Origin: Paracoccus homiensis
GTDB lineage: Bacteria; Pseudomonadota; Alphaproteobacteria; Rhodobacterales; Rhodobacteraceae
Length of the DNA: 64,000 bases
Direction: 5' to 3'
NCBI RefSeq assembly: GCF_900111675.1
Contig: NZ_FOHO01000012.1
Coordinates: 1-64,000 of the forward strand
The notes below the pieces were generated by a model. That model worked only from the letters and a program-made list of their open reading frames with translations. It ran no database searches and was not told the DNA's origin. Below are positions 56,576 through 64,000 of this stretch, piece after piece (positions within the stretch are counted from its first letter, which is position 1; each line of letters opens with the position of its first letter). Position numbers and translations under genes: made by a program.

Positions 56576-57469
56576 ATGGCAGCGAAGTTCGATATTTATC
56601 AGCATGTCACCGATCAGATCATTGCCAGCATCGAGGCAGGCACGCCCGCATGGCGCAAGCCTTGGACCGGCGATGCGGGCGGCATCCCCTTCCCCCGGCG
56701 CAGCACCGGCGAGTTCTACCGGGGTATCAATATCCTGATGTTGTGGAGCGAGGCGGCCGAAAAGGGTTTCCGGAGCCCCTACTGGTTCACCTACCGGCAG
56801 GCGCAGGAGGCTGGCGGTCAGGTCCGCAAGGGCGAAAAATCCGCCATTGTCGTCAAATACGGCACCGTGGACCGTGAAGACCCCGAGACCGGCGAGGAAA
56901 AGACCATTGGCTATGCCAAGTCTTACCGGGTGTTCAACGCCGACCAGATCGACGGATTGCCCGAAGCCTATCATGGCGCACCCATCGAGGAACCCCGCGA
57001 TCTCGGGACCGAGGCAGATCCGGCGCTTGAGGCGTTCTTTGACGCGACCGGCATCGAACGCCGCACCAGCGACGATCCGCGCGCCTATTACGATATGGCC
57101 GGTGATTTCGTGCATATGCCGCCGGTTTCGACCTTTCACGAGGCGGGAGGATATTACGCGACCCTCGCCCATGAATTTTGCCATGCCAGCGGCGCAGCGC
57201 ACCGGCTGGACCGCTTCAGCCGGTTCAGCGACCGGGCATCTTATGCATTCGAGGAACTTTGCGCCGAATTGGGGCAAGTTATGGTCTGCGCTCAACTCGG
57301 CCTGACGCCTGATTTCGGGCAGTCGGCGGCTTATATCGCGTCGTGGCTGCGCGCGCTGAAAGACGACAAGCGGATGATCTTCAAGGCCGCGACCGAGGCA
57401 CAGAAGGCCGCCGACTGGCTCATGAAAACCGCACCCGCCGGGATGATCGAGGAAAGGGCCGCCGCATGA
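56576..57469 (+). CDS. ardC: ArdC-like antirestriction protein
   Basis: 297 residues. The N-terminal ssDNA-binding domain reads IYQHVTDQIIASIEAGTPAW and RKPWTG, then GINILMLWSEAAEKGFRSPY. The C-terminal zincin-like domain has YATLAHEFCHASGAAHRLDR (HExxH) and SYAFEELCAELGQVMV. ArdC proteins protect incoming plasmid DNA during conjugation. Here it is the first gene behind leader module C, pointing to the oriT. ATG 56576 is set by GGAGG; the stop overlaps the next gene. Confidence 0.92.
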   Translation: MAAKFDIYQHVTDQIIASIEAGTPAWRKPWTGDAGGIPFPRRSTGEFYRGINILMLWSEAAEKGFRSPYWFTYRQAQEAGGQVRKGEKSAIVVKYGTVDREDPETGEEKTIGYAKSYRVFNADQIDGLPEAYHGAPIEEPRDLGTEADPALEAFFDATGIERRTSDDPRAYYDMAGDFVHMPPVSTFHEAGGYYATLAHEFCHASGAAHRLDRFSRFSDRASYAFEELCAELGQVMVCAQLGLTPDFGQSAAYIASWLRALKDDKRMIFKAATEAQKAADWLMKTAPAGMIEERAAA

Positions 57470-57651
57470 GCGGCCCGACCCCCCTGCCCGTCCTGACCTG
57501 CCGCAAATGCGGCAGCGTCAACCCGCTGGTGTTTCTCGCGCCCGTGACCGTGCCGGGTGAGCCGGTCGGAACCTGCATCTGCATGTCCTGCGCAATGGCG
57601 CGCGGCTGGCTCGACCGCGACGGCAATCTGAAACCCGGCATCACCCTGTAA
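57466..57651 (+). CDS. Small zinc-ribbon-like protein
   Basis: 61 residues with two CxxC pairs: LTCRKCGSVNPLVFL and CICMSCAMARGWL, a likely zinc ribbon. ATG overlaps the ardC stop by four bases, so the two are coupled. No family named. Confidence 0.65.
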   Translation: MSGPTPLPVLTCRKCGSVNPLVFLAPVTVPGEPVGTCICMSCAMARGWLDRDGNLKPGITL

Positions 57652-57663
57652 GGAGGAAAGACC

Positions 57664-57864
57664 ATGCACAGCTTTTCCGCCTATTGCCGCCTGAACGTGA
57701 CGATCTGCGCCAGCAACCTGGCCGTGATCCGCGCGGCGTCCCGGAAGATCAATCCGAAAGCCCGGTTCGATCCGGCGCGGCGGGGCGACCGCCACGCCTA
57801 TTTCCGGGCCATGCTCAATCAGCATGACGATGCCCGCGCCCTCGCGGCGTGGCATCGGTTGTGA
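57664..57864 (+). CDS. Small hypothetical protein
   Basis: 66 residues, basic (VIRAASRKINPKARFDPARR). AAGGAGGAAAG lies just before ATG 57664, a very strong ribosome site. Third gene of the ardC cluster; no family known. Confidence 0.6.
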   Translation: MHSFSAYCRLNVTICASNLAVIRAASRKINPKARFDPARRGDRHAYFRAMLNQHDDARALAAWHRL

Positions 57865-57874
57865 GGGTTGCGCG

Positions 57875-58042
57875 ATGTTCTATGAATTGCGCGACCATCC
57901 CGACGATTTGCCCATTCTCTGCGAGTCACTGGCCGAGGCTCGCAAGCGCGCCCGTGCGCGCGCCGCACGTTTCGGCATCAGTGTTCTGATCTATGAAATG
58001 GACCCATTTACGGGAGAGCGCCTTGTTGAAGATGTAGGCTGA
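57875..58042 (+). CDS. Small hypothetical protein
   Basis: 55 residues: MFYELRDHPDDLPILCESLA then RARARAARFGISVLIYEMDP. Close behind the previous gene (10 bp gap) and last of the ardC cluster, before a strong hairpin. Unknown function. Confidence 0.55.
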   Translation: MFYELRDHPDDLPILCESLAEARKRARARAARFGISVLIYEMDPFTGERLVEDVG

Positions 58043-58048
58043 TATTTT

Positions 58049-58077
58049 CCCCCGGCCCGATATCTGCGGGCTGGGGG
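58049..58077 (+). terminator. Hairpin closing the ardC cluster
   Basis: An 11-bp stem (CCCCCGGCCCG with CGGGCTGGGGG, one G-T) around ATATCTG. No T-run follows, so termination efficiency is uncertain. The 16-mer seen before the other two cluster terminators is absent. Confidence 0.5.
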
Positions 58078-58288
58078 GCGATTTGCGGCTTGGGCCTGAT
58101 TGACCAGGAGGGCAGCGACCGGCGAGCCGGCCACTGCCCTCCTGGTCCGGCGCTGTCCGCGCGGAGCCGCTGCGCGGCAAATTGCGACGAGGCTTCGCCC
58201 GTCACGTCATTTCCTGGCTCTAAAGGACGTCAGGTTTTCCACAGATTTTCTCGCGTCCCTTCGCTCTCTGGGGGCGCGTCCCGCTCGT

Positions 58289-58672
58289 TCATCTGCGAGG
58301 TCCTTCCGCCTGGCGGCGTTTGGGCTGGGTAACCTGCCGTCGTCTAGAGCCAGTTCGGGCCGCCGCGAGCGCTGCCTTGCGGTCCTCGTCGGACAGGTCA
58401 GCGAGTAACAGCTGCGCCAGCCGGATCTTCCCCCGGCGACCGAGATCGCGATGCGCAAGGCGCCTTCCACACGCCAAGAACCAAGCCCGCAGTTCCTCAT
58501 AGGTTGCCATCGCGGCCCAGAACTCTGCATCGTCGTCGATCTCGCCGAACGGCATCAGCGGTGCATCCGCGCGCGCTTCCTCCAGAACGGCGGACATGAC
58601 CATCTCCGCGTCATGCCAGTCGCAGGCTGCGATCGCCTCCAGCAGATTCCGAAACCGTCCCAGACGGGACAT
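58289..58672 (-). CDS. Hypothetical protein divergent from the mobilization operon
   Basis: 127 residues: MSRLGRFRNLLEAIAACDWH, DAEMVMSAVLEEARADAPLM, then EFWAAMATYEELRAWFLACG and an arginine-rich tail. I choose ATG 58672 because GGCAGGAGG precedes it; ATG 58723 gives 17 more residues. No family recognised. It is the only minus-strand gene of the cluster next to oriT, and an inverted copy of the leader-module core lies upstream of it. Confidence 0.6.
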   Translation of the reverse strand: MSRLGRFRNLLEAIAACDWHDAEMVMSAVLEEARADAPLMPFGEIDDDAEFWAAMATYEELRAWFLACGRRLAHRDLGRRGKIRLAQLLLADLSDEDRKAALAAARTGSRRRQVTQPKRRQAEGPRR

Positions 58673-58837
58673 GCGGCCCTCCTGCCCTTCCGCCTCGCAA
58701 TCGTCCCCACCGTGATCGGTCATCTGTACCCCATCACCATCGGGGTGCGGCAAATGGAGCCTGCCCCGAAAACTTCGGTTTTCGGGGTCTGGCCTCGCCG
58801 AGAGTGGGGGGAGCAGAGGCAAGGACAATCGAGGGAA

Positions 58838-58871
58838 GTGGTGCGGCCCGCAGGCGCAGCCGAGGACACGG
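58838..58871 (-). repeat. Inverted 34-bp copy of the leader-module core
   Basis: On the minus strand this segment is identical to bases 48095-48128 of module B, beginning CCGTGTCCTCGGCTGC and ending GGGCCGCACCAC. Flanks differ, apart from a GAAAACCGAAGTTTTC-type hairpin further on. It faces the minus-strand gene at 58289-58672. Confidence 0.7.
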
Positions 58872-58973
58872 TTCTGTCTATTGTCCTTGCCGGCGCGAGG
58901 GGCAAAGCCCCTGGTGACTTCCTGCATCGACGGTCGTGAACGACGGCGCGTATCCCTCGCATCGCGCTTCCCC

Positions 58974-59005
58974 TTGTCTGCGCCGCGAAAGCGCGAAGCA
59001 GACAA
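58974..59005. other. Candidate oriT inverted repeat
   Basis: TTGTCTGC (58974-58981) and GCAGACAA (58998-59005) are perfect 8-bp arms, with CGCG/CGCG inside. AGACAAAAT is repeated at about 59002-59017. The site lies 75 bp before mobC, where oriT is expected for this gene order. I cannot place the nick. Confidence 0.5.
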
Positions 59006-59080
59006 AATAGACAAAATCCTTTGGGAAAGGGGCCATCGATGCTATGGGAGAGTGAGGGTTAAGTAAGCGGTTGGCAGGAA

Positions 59081-59695
59081 GTGCAAGTTGTCAGACAGAA
59101 TTCGCGTAGAGCCGCTTTGTCAAAGGGCGGACAGGCGGCCCACCTGACCACAGCGACCCGCGATCAGATCGTGGCGCGGCTCAAGGAGGGCGAGCCAGTG
59201 GGCCGGATCGCGGCAGAGTTCGAGGTCGCGAAGAGCACGGTCTACCGGCTCCGCAGCGCCGCGATTGCTGCGGTGCGCCCTGCACATGCTCCCACTGAGA
59301 GGGTTTCGTTCCGTATTTCCGCAGGCGAGATGGAAGCGTTTGACGAAGAACTGGCTCGTGCCGGATTCAAGGACCGGTCGGATGCGCTGCGGGCGCTGGT
59401 GCGCAATTCGGTCGGATTGCTGGATCGGAACTTCGCCTTCGTGGGCGAGGTGAAAGCACTCTATGACGAGGTGTCGGCGATCGGGGTCAATGTGAACCAG
59501 ATCGCGCGGGCGGTGAACCGCGGCCAGGCGCCACCGCTGCGCGAGGCAGGTACGGAACTGGCAGAGTTGAAATCGCAGCTTCGGAAAGTTCTGCCCACGC
59601 TGAACAACGTCGTTCAGGAGGCGCGTCGCTCGAACGAACGGGTCTGGACGGCGGCCCGTGCCTCTGACGCTGCGGGCGAAGGGGAGAGCCCGTGA
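59081..59695 (+). CDS. MobC-like relaxosome protein
   Basis: 204 residues. An N-terminal helix-turn-helix (LKEGEPVGRIAAEFEVAKST and VYRLRS) precedes a ribbon-helix-helix-like part (RVSFRISAGEMEAFDEELAR). The MobC signature VNVNQIARAVNRG follows, then a coiled-coil end. MobC proteins open oriT for the relaxase. GTG start at 59081. It overlaps the relaxase gene by four bases. The extra HTH is unusual for MobC and may regulate the operon. Confidence 0.82.
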   Translation: MQVVRQNSRRAALSKGGQAAHLTTATRDQIVARLKEGEPVGRIAAEFEVAKSTVYRLRSAAIAAVRPAHAPTERVSFRISAGEMEAFDEELARAGFKDRSDALRALVRNSVGLLDRNFAFVGEVKALYDEVSAIGVNVNQIARAVNRGQAPPLREAGTELAELKSQLRKVLPTLNNVVQEARRSNERVWTAARASDAAGEGESP

Positions 59696-62082
59696 GTTTC
59701 CTTGCCGAGGACGATGACGGTGTGGCGATCCGCCCGCATCTACGGAAGGTGCGGGACGGTGGACGCTCGGGTGGCCGGCGTGGGTCGGGCCTGTCTGGCA
59801 GCTTGCTGAACAAGTGGAATTTCGCGGAAGGCTCGCGGGCCGCCGTTTTCAAGAAGATCGCCAGCGGCGGAACGCATAACCGCCACCAGATGCGCCGGCA
59901 GATGGATTACATCAACACCAAGGCGCAATACACATTCGGTTTCAGCGATGCATTGTCCGACGACCGGCGCCAGTCCGAGGCGTCGCTTGAGGCCATTGCG
60001 GATAGCTGGGAGGCCAGCTGGCGGGGCGCGCCCAGGAACGGTCATACCTCGCATCTGCTGATCTCGTTTCCGCCCGATACGGCACCGCGCGACGCGGCGG
60101 CCATCGCCGAGGAAATGTGCGAGCGGGCATTCGGGGGCGAGAAGGAATTTGCCGACGATCGTTGGGAGTACATCGCGGCGCTGCACACGGACCGGTCGCA
60201 CCCGCATGTGCACGTTCTGGTCAATAATCGCGGGGTCGAGAACGGCAGCTGGTTCTATCTGTCGAACAAGCTGGAGGCTCCATTCACTTACCAGGGTTTT
60301 CGGAACCTCATGGTGTCGGTGGCGCAGGAATACGGGGTCCAGTTGGAGGCGACAACCCGCTACGCACGTGGCGATCTTCAGTATTCGCCGTCCTCGGCGC
60401 AGTGGCGGAAAGGCAGGGAGCCGGGCCAGCGGGCGTTGTCGGATCGCGTTCTGGGCATGCTGATCGACGAGGCCGACGAGTGGGGTGAGGTGGCGACGGT
60501 CGCGAAGATGGTGGGCAACGCGCGTGTGGCCGAGGTCGCAGAGCGCATGATCCAGGGCATCGCCACGCAGAGCCCGATTTCAAGGAAGGATTTCGAGATG
60601 GTGTTGGAGAATGTCGAGACCGCGGGAGATTTCGAAGCGGCGGTCAAAGGCTGGGTAGACGACGTAAGAGACACTGTTCTGACGCTGCCTCCTGACATGC
60701 AGGGCAAGCATTTCGCGGAAATCGACGGCGTCTTGTCGGATATGAAACGGGATTACGGGCTTGTCATCGAGGTCGAGGGGATCGCGCATCCCGGTCCGAT
60801 GGCGAACAGCCTGCATGCCGATGGCGACCTTCTGGCCCGTCGCGCCGAGGATTATGTCCCCGAGGGTCGCGACATCGGCCGGGAGACGCTGGCGGCGGCT
60901 GTAGAGATGTTCTCGGCCGGGGTCTCTGACGAGGACGAGATCCGAAAATTCGAGGATGCTAAACTTGCCGATCGGCAGGCAGCAATCATTTCAGAAGTGG
61001 AAAAGGGGGTTATTGCACAGTTTGACGGCGAGGCGAACGAGTTTACGAAATTCGAGCCTCTTGTGACGGGCCGAGATGGTATCACCCTGAACGGTTCCAA
61101 TGTCAGCGTCAAAGCTGAACTGGGAATAGCGTTCACAGTCTTGGCTAACGAGCGCGAGGGGGGAGGACTGTCGGTTGAAGATCAGCGCCGTGCCGATGCG
61201 CTGCTGCGCGACACTGCCGACAGATACGGTGAGCAGATGCGCGACGGATTGGTGCGCGAGGATACCCGCGAGTTCAAACCGCATGAACATGAAGATTTCG
61301 AGAACTACAGTGCCCAGGTGAAGCAGTTCGAGCAGGACCGCTTGCGCGAATTTGATGAGGCCATCCGGCCCTATGATAGCCAGGAAGTTACCATTCTAAG
61401 TGACGACAGAATTCGCGATTACAAGACGTCGCTGCGCGCGGTCGAGCTTGCCAATGTCGATTACAGCTTCGAGGCCCGGCCCGGCGCGGTGGCGGATTTC
61501 TGGCAGAAGTTCGACGAGCTGTCGGGTGATGCCGGGATCGACCGACAATTCGCCAAAGGCGTGTTCGAGAACGACCTACTGAGTGATGATCAGAAGCGTG
61601 ATGTGCTGTCCTCGGCCGTCGATCCCGAACGCGGTCCGAAGATCTCGGCCGACGAGATGTTCGACAGGGTTCAAGAGGTGCGCGGCGAGATGCGGGCCAA
61701 TATCATGACGCCCGACAGGGATTACCTGCGGTCCTTCATGCAGCGTCTGACCGAGCGCGAGTATCCCTCCGCGGCGCCGGAGTTCGCCAACCGCGAAAGT
61801 GAGCGGGAATACGCGGCGGCGCTTCGTGCCGAGTTCGGGACCAGGGGCTTCGAGCGCATGGCTGAAGGGGATTACCGCGATCTCGAATCCATCACGCCGA
61901 ACCGGCTGCACCAGCGCGAACTGGCAGCCTCGGTGCTGGCGATGGCGGAGCGTCCGGAACATGCCGCGAAGTTCGATCTGTCGCGCGAGCAGATTGCCCA
62001 GGGCTACGCGGCGGCCGACGAGCCCCACAAGGCGCAGCGGGCGCTTGGCCAGAGCAGCACCGGCGACGATTTCTCGCTCTGA
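59692..62082 (+). CDS. VirD2-like (MOBP) relaxase
   Basis: 796 residues. The relaxase domain has a candidate catalytic Tyr in RRQMDYINTKAQYTFGF (about 72), SHLLISFPPDTAPRDAAA as motif II, and HTDRSHPHVHVLVNNRG (about 168-180) as the three-His metal site. The remaining 550 residues are acidic and repetitive with no clear helicase or primase motif. GTG 59692 overlaps mobC. It should nick oriT, stay bound to the 5' end and lead it through the VirD4 coupling protein encoded next. Confidence 0.88.
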   Translation: MSFLAEDDDGVAIRPHLRKVRDGGRSGGRRGSGLSGSLLNKWNFAEGSRAAVFKKIASGGTHNRHQMRRQMDYINTKAQYTFGFSDALSDDRRQSEASLEAIADSWEASWRGAPRNGHTSHLLISFPPDTAPRDAAAIAEEMCERAFGGEKEFADDRWEYIAALHTDRSHPHVHVLVNNRGVENGSWFYLSNKLEAPFTYQGFRNLMVSVAQEYGVQLEATTRYARGDLQYSPSSAQWRKGREPGQRALSDRVLGMLIDEADEWGEVATVAKMVGNARVAEVAERMIQGIATQSPISRKDFEMVLENVETAGDFEAAVKGWVDDVRDTVLTLPPDMQGKHFAEIDGVLSDMKRDYGLVIEVEGIAHPGPMANSLHADGDLLARRAEDYVPEGRDIGRETLAAAVEMFSAGVSDEDEIRKFEDAKLADRQAAIISEVEKGVIAQFDGEANEFTKFEPLVTGRDGITLNGSNVSVKAELGIAFTVLANEREGGGLSVEDQRRADALLRDTADRYGEQMRDGLVREDTREFKPHEHEDFENYSAQVKQFEQDRLREFDEAIRPYDSQEVTILSDDRIRDYKTSLRAVELANVDYSFEARPGAVADFWQKFDELSGDAGIDRQFAKGVFENDLLSDDQKRDVLSSAVDPERGPKISADEMFDRVQEVRGEMRANIMTPDRDYLRSFMQRLTEREYPSAAPEFANRESEREYAAALRAEFGTRGFERMAEGDYRDLESITPNRLHQRELAASVLAMAERPEHAAKFDLSREQIAQGYAAADEPHKAQRALGQSSTGDDFSL

Positions 62083-62094
62083 GGGGAGGGCAGC

Positions 62095-64000
62095 ATGGAA
62101 CTTGACCTGAAAGACCGGGTGCGGCTCGTCACCGGCATCGTCATGACGCTTCTGATCGCGGTTATCGCCTCGAGCCTAGTGCTGAACGGCATGAACCGAG
62201 ACTTCAACGGCAGTCCGATCTCGATCGTCGGTGTTCTGAGCGATCTGAGCCTTCAGACCGAGGCGCAAAAGATCGCGGCGGCGATCTTCGTTGGCGTGGT
62301 TGTGCTCTGCATCGTGTTCGTCGGGGTGATGATCTACACGACGACCACGACGCGCTACGGCACGGCGCATTTCCAAGGGATCAAGGAGATGCGCCGGAAC
62401 GGCTTTGTTACGCCGCTGGAAGAGGGCGGCCTGATCTTCGGCAAGGTTGCGCGCCCGCCAAAAGAGCTGCGGGGCAAGCCGCTGGAAGTGGTGCAAACAC
62501 CGCCGAAGGAGGCGCTAAACGCGGAGTTCATCTCGGCGCCGATCGACGCCTTTCCGCAATGCCTGCTGATCGGCCCGACGCGGTCGGGTAAGGGGGTGTC
62601 CTATCTCACGCCCAACTGCCTGCTCGCGGACGGCTCGCTGGTGGTGCTCGATGTGAAGGGCGAGATCTTCCGCAACACGTCGCGGATGCGGGTTGAACTC
62701 GGCGATGAAGTGTTTCGCTTCGCACCCTATGACTTCGAGCATGGCTCGCATCATTACAATCCGCTGGCGCGCATTGCCGCGATCACCCATCCGAACCGCC
62801 GGTATGCGGAACTGGACAAGCTCGCGGACAATTTTCTGGTAGCGAAGGGTGAAGGTTCGGCATCGAACTTTCTTGGCGGAGCCAAGCAATGGTTCATCGC
62901 CGGGTGCCTGCGAGCTATTGAGATGGAAGATCCGACACTGACCCGTGTCCATGCGCTGATGTTTGGCGATGGCACTGAGGTCGGGGTGAGTGACAGCGAC
63001 CGCTACAACGCCATCGCAAAGGTTTCGGATAACCCGATCGTGCGGCGGGAGTTCTCGAATTATGGAAATCTCGATCCGAAGATCCGGCAATCCTACAGCC
63101 AGGTCATGAGCGACAGCGGGCTGAAGCAATGGGCCAATCCCCAGATCCAAGCGGTGACCCGTCGCGACGATATCCGGTTCGACGACATCCGCTCGCGGCG
63201 GCAGTCCATCTATATCGTGGTGCAGTCGGACGATATTTCGCCGCTGAACGCAGTGATCCGGCTGATGTTCACGGACCTGATCGCTTCGATCCGCCAGACC
63301 AGCTCGGACCACGACAGTGGGCTGGGGCAGGTATTCATCATGCTCGACGAGTTCGACCAGCTGGGCTATATGCCGATCGTCCAGCAATCGATGAAACAGC
63401 TGGCCGGTCATGGCGCGCGCACGACGGTGGTCACGCAGTCGATCCCCGGCCTGAAATCGGTGGGCTACAGCGATGCCGAGGTCGAAAGCCTGCTCGCCGG
63501 CTGCGAGATGAAGATCTATATCTCTCCCAATGATCACTCGACCACGGAAGAGATCACCAAGGCGCTCGGCACCCGCACCGGCTTCAAGGCCTCCTACAGC
63601 TATACGCTGAACGATTTCTCAAACCGCAGTGTCAATGTCTCGACCGAGGAACTGCCACTGTTCACCGCCGCGCAGCTGCGGGGATTGCCGAAATCAAAGG
63701 TTCTGCTGATGCCGGAAGGGCACCAGCCGATTCTGGCGGACAAGATCGTCTATTACGCTGATCCGGTCTTCAAGCCGATCTTTGAGCGCCAGAAGGGCCC
63801 CTACCCCTATCCGTCGCGGCAGTTGCAGCATATCGACCGCCTGGAACAACAGGTTGTGCAAACTGCCGCGGATAATCGGAAGATGCGAGAAGCGCTCGCG
63901 GAGGCGAAGACGTTCGAGGTGGGCCCAAAACGCGAGGTGCAGGACCCAGCCGTGGTCCTTCCGCGGAAAGAGGCTGCGGCGTCGTACGAGAGCCGTATGG
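62095..64000 (+). CDS. Type IV coupling protein VirD4/TraG, 3' end cut
   Basis: At least 635 residues, open at the window end. Two N-terminal membrane helices (VTGIVMTLLIAVIASSLVL, IFVGVVVLCIVFVGVMIYT) precede the ATPase: Walker A LLIGPTRSGKGVSYLTPN (about 160) and Walker B VFIMLDEFDQLGYMPIV (about 414). GHGARTTVVTQSIPGL is the sensor region. It follows the relaxase by 12 bp. Brings the relaxosome to the type IV secretion channel, whose genes must lie beyond the window. Confidence 0.92.
   Translation, partial: MELDLKDRVRLVTGIVMTLLIAVIASSLVLNGMNRDFNGSPISIVGVLSDLSLQTEAQKIAAAIFVGVVVLCIVFVGVMIYTTTTTRYGTAHFQGIKEMRRNGFVTPLEEGGLIFGKVARPPKELRGKPLEVVQTPPKEALNAEFISAPIDAFPQCLLIGPTRSGKGVSYLTPNCLLADGSLVVLDVKGEIFRNTSRMRVELGDEVFRFAPYDFEHGSHHYNPLARIAAITHPNRRYAELDKLADNFLVAKGEGSASNFLGGAKQWFIAGCLRAIEMEDPTLTRVHALMFGDGTEVGVSDSDRYNAIAKVSDNPIVRREFSNYGNLDPKIRQSYSQVMSDSGLKQWANPQIQAVTRRDDIRFDDIRSRRQSIYIVVQSDDISPLNAVIRLMFTDLIASIRQTSSDHDSGLGQVFIMLDEFDQLGYMPIVQQSMKQLAGHGARTTVVTQSIPGLKSVGYSDAEVESLLAGCEMKIYISPNDHSTTEEITKALGTRTGFKASYSYTLNDFSNRSVNVSTEELPLFTAAQLRGLPKSKVLLMPEGHQPILADKIVYYADPVFKPIFERQKGPYPYPSRQLQHIDRLEQQVVQTAADNRKMREALAEAKTFEVGPKREVQDPAVVLPRKEAAASYESRM

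Overview
The window reads as one stretch of a conjugative repABC megaplasmid or secondary replicon from an alphaproteobacterium. Rhodobacterales, and most likely a Paracoccus-like host, fits best: repABC replication with a RepB-RepC antisense RNA, a GAAC-N7-GAAC SOS box, GC-rich codon use, and plasmid gene families typical of that group. The taxonomic call is inference. Both ends are cut inside genes.

Layout. 0-6.3 kb: an edge-cut gene, a serine recombinase, repA-repB-ctRNA-repC, two 14-16 bp parS-like palindromes, an IS6-family transposase remnant, and the 3' relic of a second repC with a decayed parS copy. 6.3-15.1 kb: a complete type I-E CRISPR-Cas operon (cas3, casA-E, cas1, cas2) and a 7-repeat, 6-spacer array whose far end is fused to an IS3-family fragment. 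15.2-22.4 kb: an alpha/beta hydrolase with a large membrane protein, then a second plasmid/ICE backbone piece (secreted protein, solitary repC-like gene, small secreted protein, nuclease-fold protein, membrane protein, resolvase). 22.7-33.1 kb: DUF2267, a PHB-depolymerase-like esterase with a ribbon-helix-helix regulator, and a type I restriction-modification operon (hsdM, hsdS, hsdR) ending in a YgjP-like metallopeptidase. 33.9-39.0 kb: GtrA, GtrB and ArnT-like envelope-modification genes divergent from an OmpR/EnvZ-type two-component system. 39.4-41.5 kb: a broken SRAP gene, a small gene and a Y-family polymerase around one SOS box.

41.9-62+ kb is the transfer half. Three clusters of plus-strand genes (DUF3768/ParB-like; unknowns plus a methylase-like protein; ArdC antirestriction plus small proteins) each begin with a near-identical 381-382 bp non-coding module that ends exactly at the first start codon. 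The first two clusters also end with the same 16-nt hairpin followed by a terminator. A copper-linked cargo block (two cytochromes c, multicopper oxidase, DUF305, glutaredoxin-MauE fusion, broken copD) and an abortive-infection gene sit between the clusters. A candidate oriT hairpin, mobC, a VirD2-like relaxase and a virD4/traG coupling gene follow.

How it fits together: repABC maintains the replicon. CRISPR-Cas, type I R-M and Abi defend it and its host. The genes just left of oriT, antirestriction included, look like a conjugative leading region. Every gene behind a full module points toward oriT, the only orientation in which the transferred strand itself could be the template. The repeated module is therefore a candidate single-strand (Frpo-like) promoter system in Alphaproteobacteria. 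This is the most interesting hypothesis in the window.
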